Source: Henckelia pumila (lineage: Eukaryota; Streptophyta; Magnoliopsida; Lamiales; Gesneriaceae). Taken from it: 64,000 bases of DNA. The stretch is from contig NC_133121.1 of the NCBI RefSeq assembly GCF_033568475.1, forward strand, positions 132,526,375-132,590,374. Direction: 5' to 3'. A program made the position numbers and the translations under genes. This document shows positions 56,642-64,000 of this stretch, one piece after another. The notes beneath the pieces were generated by a model. It was not told the origin of the DNA. It saw nothing but the letters and a program-made list of their open reading frames with translations, and did no database searches. How positions within the stretch are numbered: the first letter of the stretch is position 1; every line of letters starts with the position of its first letter.

Positions 56642-59600
56642 ATGTCAAACTTGGCAAAGCTTGAATTCGTTACACTCGATATCACTGGAAAAAATTATAT
56701 GTCATGGACTCTTGATGTTGAGATGCATCTTGAGTCATTGGGTCTAAGTGAAAGCATCAAAGAAAATAATATATCAACCTCACAAGATAAAGCAAAAACT
56801 ATGATTTTCTTGCGCCGACATCTTGATGAAGGGTTGAAATGTGAGTATCTCACAGAAAAAGACCCAATGACTTTATGAAAAGGGCTGAAAGAAAGATTTG
56901 AGCATATAAGGGAAGTGATACTTCCGACCGCCCGTGATGAATGGAATACGTTGAGATTCCAAGACTTTAAAAAAATCAGTGATTATAATTCTGCGATGTA
57001 TCGAATAGTCTCGCAATTAAAATTCTGTGGACTTGAAGTTACAGAGATGGAAATGCTTGAGAAAACATTTTTCACTTTTCACGCATCGAATATAACTCTA
57101 CAACAACAGTATAGAGTGCGTGGACTTTTGAGATATTCCGAACTAATCGCATGTCTTCTTGTGGCGGAAAAGAACAACGAATTTTTAGTAAGAAATCATC
57201 AATCCCGACCCACTGGATCAACGGCATTTCCTGAAGCAAATGTCGTAATGAAAAATGAAAACCAAAATCAAAGGCATAGACCAGATTTTGGTCGTGAACG
57301 AGGTCGAGGAAATGGGCGTGGACGTGGACGTGGACGTAAAAATTATCGCGGTCGTGGTCGTGGCCGTGGATATGAAAATAATCGAGGTAGTTATTTCAAT
57401 AACTCATCTCAAAAGAACGTCACGAATCACCCACCAAAAAGGCAACATGAAAATACGAGTGAAAATGAAAATCACTCAAATAGATCTGAGAGTGTTTGTT
57501 ATATATGTGGCACTCCAGGACATTGGTCACATATTTGTCGAACCCCTGAGCACCTATGTAAGCTCTATAAAGAATCGACAAAAGGGAAAGGAAAAGAGAC
57601 AAATTTTGTTGAAGATAGTGACCGTTTAATTGGTTCAACTAGTTTCAATGCTGCAGATTTTTTGAATGATTTCGAAGACATTGATTAAAATATTGGTGGG
57701 ACTACATTGTAACAAATTTGTATTTTTCATGCATTCTTGTATTATAAAGCATGTTATATTTTGCATTTGTATTGTACTTAATTTTTTTTTATTGCATTTT
57801 TTGTGAAGTTTGATATGGAAAATGCTATGAGCAAACATGGAAATAATATCATGGAAATTTGCATACCAGATAGTGGTACAACACACACTATTCTGCGAGA
57901 TTAAAGATATTTCTTGGAAATAAAACCAACAAAAACAATGGTGAATACCATATCAGGTCCTGTAGACTTGATTGAAGGTTGTGGAAAAGCACATTTTTTG
58001 TTACCTAATGATACAAAATTTCTGATAAATGATGCTTTATATTCACCACAATCGAAAAGAAATTTGTTGAGTTTTAATGACATATACTCTCATGGGTATG
58101 ATACTGAAACGATAACTGATGGAAATCAGAAATATATGTGTCTTACCACATATAAATCAGGAAAGAAATATATGGTTGAAAAATTATCAATGCTCCCTAC
58201 TGGATTGCATTATACACATATAAGGCCAATCGAATCAAATATGGTGGTTAATAGTTCTTCAATATTAACAAATTGGCATGATCGATTGGGACATCCTGGT
58301 TCAATAATGATGCGAAGAATTATTGAAAATACGCATGGTCATCCATTGAAAGACCAGAAGATCTTTCAGAATAATAAGTTTCAATGTAACGCATGTTCTC
58401 TTGGAAAACTTATTATAAGACCATCGCCAGCTAAAATCCAAACTGAATCACCCATATTTCTTGAACGTATTCAGGGTGATATTTGTGGGCCAATTCATCC
58501 ACCATGTGGACCATTTCGATACTTTATGGTATTGATCGATGCCTCTAGCAGATGGTCACATGTATGCTTATTGTCAACTCAGAATGTGGCATTTGCAAGA
58601 TTGATGGCTCAAATAATAAAATTACGAAATCAATTTCCCGATTATACAATCAAGAAAATAAGACTTGATAATGCTGGAGAATTTACATCCCAGACTTTCA
58701 ATGATTATTGTATGTCAATGGGAATCATTGTTGAAAATCCTATAGCTCATGTTCATACGCAAAATGGATTAGCTGAATCATTGATTAAACGTCTACAACT
58801 GATTGCTAGACCAATGATTATGAAAACAAAACTTTCTATTTCTATATGGGGACATGCAATTTTACATGCTGCGGCATTAATTCGCATCAGACCAAGTGCA
58901 TATCATAAATTCTCCCCATTGCAACTTGCATTTGGTAAAGAACCAAATATCTCTCATCTGAGAATTTTTGGATGTATGGTGTATGTGCATATTGCACCAC
59001 CTCAACGATCAAAAATGGGTCCACAAAGAAAAATTGGTATTTATATCGGTTATGATAGTCCATCAATCATTCGATATCTTGAGCCTCAGACAGGCGATGT
59101 GTTTACAGCACGTTTTGCTGATTGTCATTTTAATGAAGAAATCTTCCCAGTGTTAGGGGGAGAAAAGAAACACATCGAAAAAGAAATCACATGGTATGTA
59201 CCATCATTGTTACATTTGGATCCAAGGACCAAACAATGTGAGAAAGATGTACAGCAAATTGTGCACATGCAAAGAATTGCAAATCAAATACCAGATGCAT
59301 TTGCAGACACAAAAGGGGTAACAAAATCATATATACATGCTGTAAATGCCCCTGCTCGAATTGAAATTCCAAAAAAACAAATTGAAGACACTCATGATGT
59401 CATAAAACGCTTGAAGCGTGGAAGACCAGTCGGTTCCAAGGATAAAAATCCTCGGAAAATAAAAGGCATAGAGAAACACGACGATCATAAAATAGAAAAT
59501 GGTGTTCCAGAAGAATCACCTGATGATGAAAATATTTTGTCAGAACCACAAACTGACGAGAATCGTGAAATCTCTATCAATTATATTAATACTGGAAAAA

Positions 59601-61297
59601 TATGGAACCGAAAAGACATAGAAGATATTGATGAGATATTTTCTTATAATGTGGCTTGCGACATCGTAAATGAAAATGAGGATCATGAACCAAAATCTTT
59701 TGGTGAATGTAAAACTCATCATGATTGGGTCAAATGGAAAGATGCCATCCAGGTTGAATTGGATTCGCTGAATAAACGCAATGTTTTTGGACCTATAGTC
59801 CTCACACCTGAAGGTGTAAAACCTGTTGGATACAAATGAGTTTTTATTCGAAAGCGAAATGAGAAAAATGAAATAGTCAGATATAAAGCTAGACTTGTTG
59901 CACAAGGTTTTTCTCAAAGACCTGGAATTGATTATGAAGAAACGTATTCTCCTGTTATGGATGCAATTACGTTTCGATATTTGATTAGTTTGGCAGTGTC
60001 TAAAAATTTGAAAATGTGTCTTATGGATGTTGTTACAGCTTACTTATACGGATCACTTGATAGTGATATATACATGAAAATCCCTGAAAGATATAAGATG
60101 CCTGAAGCACAAAGTTCAAAACCCAGAGAATTTTATTCTGTAAAATTGCAAAGATCATTATATGGGTTAAAGCAATCCGGTCGAATGTGGTATAATCGGC
60201 TAAGTGAGCACTTGATGAAAAAGGGATATGTAAATGATCCAATATACCCTTGTGTTTTCATCAAGAAAACAACATCCGGATGTGTAATTATTGCTGTATA
60301 TGTTGATGATTTAAACATCATTGGAACGAATAAAGAAATTCAAGAAGTTATGATGTACTTGAAGGAAGAATTCGAAATGAAGGATCTTGGAAAAACCAAG
60401 TATTGTCTGGGTTTGCAAATCGAACAAAAAGAATGTGGAATTTTTGTTCACCAGGAAAATTATACAGAAAAGATTCTTAAACGTTTTAATATGGATAAAT
60501 CAAATCCATTAAGTACTCCAATGGTTGTAAGATCATTAAACATAGAAAAGGATCCATTCCGTCCATGTGGAGATGATGAAGTTATTCTTGGTCCAGAAGT
60601 ACCATATCTAAGTGTCATTGGTGCCCTTATGTATCTTGCAAATTGAACTAGACCTGATATATCTTTTGCTGTAAATTTATTGGCAAGATTCAGTTCATAT
60701 CCAACAAAGAGGCACTGGAACGAAATTAAACATATATTTCGTTATCTACAAGGAACAACAGATTTGAGACTTTTGTACTCAAAAGACACCAATCAAAGTA
60801 TCATTGGTTATGCTGATGCTGGATATTTATCTGATCCACATAAGGCACGTTCTCAAACCGGATATGTATTTACTCGTGGAGGCACCGCAATTTCTTGGCG
60901 TTCACAGAAACAAACACTCGTAACAACTTCATCAAATCACGCTGAGATTATTGCGCTACATGAAGCAAGCCGTGAATGTGTTTGACTAAAATTAATGACA
61001 CAACATATCCAAACTTCTTGTGGATTATCAGTAGACAAGAAGCCTGTGACGTTGTATGAAGACAATGCTGCATGTATTGCTCAAATGAAAGAAGGATACA
61101 TCAAAAGTGACAGAACAAAACATATACCCCCAAAGTTCTTTGCCTACACTCAAGAGCTTGAGAAGAATAAAGATATTGATATCTGTTATATTCAATCAAG
61201 TGAGAACTCATCAGATCTCTTCACAAAGGCACTTCCCACGACGATATTCAGAAAGCATATATACAACATTGGGATGCGCAATCTGCGGAATATGTGA
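56642..61297 (+). pseudogene. Copia gag and pol in one frame, broken by stop codons
   Basis: All parts share one reading frame, so no frameshift is needed. Gag starts at 56642 (MSNLAKLEFVTLD). It carries an Arg/Gly-rich stretch and a CCHC knuckle (CYICGTPGHWSHIC), and ends with TAA at 57686. Pol probably restarts at the in-frame ATG 57815, with protease core DSGTTHTIL. Integrase has HDRLGHPG...CNACSLGK and a DDE triad (LIDASSRW, RLDNAGEF, NGLAESLIKRL). Reverse transcriptase has an intact YVDDLNIIG. RNase H runs GYADAGYLSD to DLFTKALP. Premature stops lie at 56876 (TGA), 57901 (TAA), 59837 (TGA), 60644 (TGA) and 60983 (TGA). The copy cannot make its own full Pol. Confidence 0.92.
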
Positions 61298-61731
61298 AGA
61301 ATCACTCATGTTAACATGAGGGGGAGTTTACGTGGCTGCACTCTTTTTCCCTTACTATGGTTTTTATCCCACTGGGTTTTTCCTAGTAAGATTTTTAATG
61401 AGGCAGTATAAAACACGTAATGAAGACAGTCATCATATCACGATCATCATCACAAGGGGGAGTGTTGAAAAATATTATTATTATTAATATTATGTTGAAT
61501 ATTGAATGTTGAATGTTGAATATTGAGTTGTAAAATGTGGAAAATTAGTGTGTGATGATGTAGATGATGATGTATTTATTTTTGGACTAATCTCAAATGT
61601 GGATCTATAAATAGGTCTTCATTTGTGATGAAAAATACAATTGAGTTGAGAGAAAAATATTATAAAGTGTAGAGTTTGATATATTTTGAGTTTTGGAGTA
61701 TTTACTTTTTACCGTAAATTTTTACTTTTTC

Positions 61732-61737
<6 letters not shown>

Positions 61738-61786
<49 letters not shown>

Positions 61787-61849
61787 TTTTTAATATACCT
61801 ACATATAGAAAATCAGAGGTTTGCTTAGGTAGCGTTTGGGCATTTAAAC

Positions 61850-61881
<32 letters not shown>

Positions 61882-62346
61882 CTAGTGAAAAATGTGGTAA
61901 CCTCGATGCTACCCTCAGATAGTGCCCTGGGGGATCCACTGATTTTGACAAATCATGGAGTTACATGTTGCCCGCAGGACAGTACCCTGCGGGCAGCATG
62001 AACAAAACCGAAAAATGCATATGTTTTGTATGTGTAAAATAGAGGATTTTTTTATATGTAATATTTTTTTAAAGTAAAAAATGAAGTAAGTGGGAGGTTT
62101 AGTGAGATAATGGATAAGAAGGGTAATTACAGAATAAAAAAATTTTGTGTCCTCAAAGTTAGTTAATATTAGTGAAAAATGCACATGTTTTGCGTGTGTA
62201 AAAGAAAATCTTTTTTAAAAGCAAATCATGAAGTTAGTGGAAAGTTTTAAAGTAAAATATTGGTAGAAAGAGATAATTTTGAAATAAATTATTTAGGTGT
62301 TCTCAAGGTAGTTACTATGACCTACTCACCTTTTATAAGATAAAAT
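61738..62346. repeat. Microsatellites and hairpin between Copia and CACTA elements
   Basis: A TA run (61738-61785), an ATT run (about 61851-61877), and a perfect 10-bp hairpin TGCCCGCAGG/CCTGCGGGCA with 7-nt loop (61969-61995), extended outward by CATG on both sides. Two diverged direct copies of GAAAAATGCA.ATGTTTTG.GTGTGTAAAA follow (about 62009 and 62173). No gene seen. Confidence 0.7.
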
Positions 62347-64000
62347 CACTACAAAAAAACTGTGAAATAGAACCGGTACTTTAGCAGCGGTTAAGAAACC
62401 GATTTAATTGTATTCCTTAATCCCAACGGTATTTTATAACCGATGCTAAAAACGCTTCAAGTGATAGGTATTACGCGCGGTTCATTTTCCGCTCCAGTTA
62501 ATCAATATTTGCAGCGGTCGTTACAACACGCTTCTATACACGTTTAATTAAAGCGGTTTTAAACCGCTGTTACAGATATACCTTCCGAAGCGGTTAAAAA
62601 CCGCTGGTATCATTGAGTATTAGAAGCGTTTATATAACCGCTTCGGAAAATCGTAACAACCGCGGGTAGTGTTGTTCTGTAGAAGTGGTTTCACGGACCG
62701 CTTCGGATTTCCGATGCTAAAGGTTTCACACGTAATTAAAAGATAGGTTTTACACATCCCAAATCTATTTGGCATTAGCTTCCTCTCTTTCTTTGTTCGA
62801 CGAAGTCAAAGATTTATTTGTCCTCATCTTCAACAGAAATTTCTTTACTTTTGGTTTTGTGGGTAATTATTTTTCTTTCTCTGTGTTTTTTTATGGTTTC
62901 TCCTCTTCACATGTAGTTGCTGGTTGAAGGATTTTAATTCATTTTAGTTGGGGTTTTGATTGTAGATCAGTATATTCTCTCGATTACTGCCTTATTCATG
63001 TTTATATCTTTGAAGGATTAGGAAAAATTTTCATTCTTAATTTGTTTTCAATTATAGTAAATTTGATGTTCGAGATTGATAAATATGGGATGACCATTGT
63101 TAATGAGTTTTATATCTGAAAAATTACTTAATTTTACATATTCTGCGGATGCAAATGTCTTAGAAACTGGGATTTTTACTACAAAAAGTAATGAACAGAA
63201 ACACAACTCTTGTAATCAACTTTTGGTTATAAAAGTTGTTTGGAATATTTATATTTCCTTGCACACTTGGATTAAATTTTGCTCATAAAAGTATTTTTTA
63301 ACAGAGTTTGAATTATTTGAATATTAGATTTATATTTCCTTCTTATGCTATCATCAACTTTTCCTTCTAATATTTGACTAAGTTTAATTCAACTAATTAA
63401 GTTCAAAGATTACTAATTACATAATCTTGTCCAATTTTTTAATATTTGACCATTACAACAGAAAAATAAAATAGTTTTAATATTGCACACTGGTGAACAT
63501 TAGAATTCATTAAAATTTCACCATTAGAGATGTTTTTACTATTTAATAAAGAAAACAATATTTGTTATCATAATTAAGTTGTGTTAATAATTGACAATAG
63601 TTAACAAAAATTGGATGTACTATATGCGCAATTAAGTTATTTTTCTAGATTATTTAAGTTTTTATGAATATTTATTTTTTTGTTTGTAAACTTGTAGAAA
63701 TAATTGAATTGGATCGAAAGATGAAGGAATGGATGACTTCTCCACGTGGCAGCCTTGAGTATCGGGTGGGAATCTTATATTTTTTACGTTTTGCATTTGG
63801 TGAAGCGACTCAAGAAGTCACTAAACCATGTCCTTGTTGCAAATGCATAAATTCATTGAATCATAACCGAGAGACCGTATATGAGTATCTGATGATAAAT
63901 GGTATCTTACAAGATTATCGGATCTGGAATTTTCATGGGAAAAAACTAACAGTACGAGATCATGATAGTTTCAACAATGAATTTCAGGATTCGGTTCAAC
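62347..64000 (+). mobile_element. CACTA (En/Spm) transposon, 5' part
   Basis: The end CACTACAAAAAAA at 62347 is the classic plant CACTA terminus. It is followed by a subterminal zone (about 62376-62722) full of AGCGGTT/AACCGCT motifs in both orientations, as in En/Spm-type elements where the transposase binds. A transposase-associated exon starts downstream. The right terminus and most of the coding region lie beyond the window. Confidence 0.9.
63721..64000 (+). CDS. CACTA transposase-associated domain protein, 5' part (partial)
   Basis: The frame from ATG 63721 (MKEWMTSPRGSLEYRVG) is open to the window end, 93 codons. It matches the plant transposase-associated domain found at the start of TNP2-like CACTA transposases. 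Matching features are the opening W-M and P-R, a FAFGEA stretch, the cysteine cluster CPCCKC, then VYEYLMINGILQDYRIWNFHG. A splice acceptor-like TTGTAG lies at about 63692-63697, so upstream codons or a leader exon are possible. The protein would bind the subterminal repeats or catalyse transposition. No stop is seen in the visible part. Confidence 0.85.
   Translation, partial: MKEWMTSPRGSLEYRVGILYFLRFAFGEATQEVTKPCPCCKCINSLNHNRETVYEYLMINGILQDYRIWNFHGKKLTVRDHDSFNNEFQDSVQ

Larger units (their letters stand above)
55513..61737 (+). mobile_element. Ty1/Copia retrotransposon with short LTRs
   Basis: A 6225-bp element. LTRs are 55513-55785 (273 bp) and 61463-61737 (275 bp), both TGTTGAAAAA...TTCACAACA. 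They differ by about three substitutions and a 2-bp indel. A TATA box (CTATAAATAGG) lies in each LTR. The polypurine tract CACAAGGGGGAG precedes the 3' LTR. The flanking TATAT is a possible 5-bp duplication but lies in TA repeats. Domain order gag-PR-INT-RT-RH is that of Copia. It inserted next to the right end of the foldback element. Confidence 0.95.

Overview
This is eudicot plant nuclear DNA. The evidence is many short exons with GT-AG introns (one GC-AG), AT-rich introns and intergenic DNA, plant-specific gene families, and all the main plant transposon classes. No species is assigned. Seven protein-coding loci were assembled by hand from exon translations; the exon phases close exactly in every one.

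Layout, left to right. (1) 49-1743, minus strand: the 5' end of a phosphoethanolamine N-methyltransferase (PEAMT) gene, with a 25-codon upstream ORF in its leader. (2) 2.1-4.3 kb: local tandem repeats, a tRNA-like (SINE-type) sequence and a Copia-like LTR remnant. (3) 4738-10972, minus: a complete 11-exon TDY-type MAP kinase of the MPK8/MPK15 type (595 aa). (4) 11.2-29.3 kb: a transposon-rich block. It holds a foldback repeat, a 2.7-kb solo LTR interrupted by a 3.38-kb hAT element with perfect 8-bp target duplications, a young 7.6-kb Ty3/Gypsy element, and a 1.3-kb long-inverted-repeat element. (5) 30023-40638, plus: a 13-exon Raf-like MAPKKK of the EDR1/SIS8 group (1015 aa). (6) 41676-42742, plus: a plastid FKBP17-type peptidyl-prolyl isomerase (252 aa). 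(7) 42998-44437, minus: a RABA6-type Rab GTPase (221 aa). (8) 44.4-48.8 kb: AT-rich intergenic DNA with two small repeats. (9) 48826-54072, minus: a 10-exon PP2C phosphatase (366 aa). (10) 54132-55497: a second copy of the long-inverted-repeat element, only 60 bp upstream of the PP2C start codon. (11) 55513-61737: a Copia element with near-identical LTRs but several premature stop codons. (12) 62347 to the window end: the 5' end of a CACTA (En/Spm) element, including the first exon of its transposase.

From memory of Arabidopsis, MAPK - Raf MAPKKK - FKBP17 - RABA6 occurs in the same order in two duplicated blocks (around At1g18150-18200 and At1g73640-73670). A PP2C (At1g18030) and a PEAMT (At1g73600) lie in the wider neighbourhoods. 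The genes here are therefore probably an old conserved neighbourhood. The MAPK and MAPKKK are divergently transcribed, and the space between their starts has grown to 19 kb by nested insertions. The two youngest retroelements both carry coding lesions despite nearly identical LTRs.
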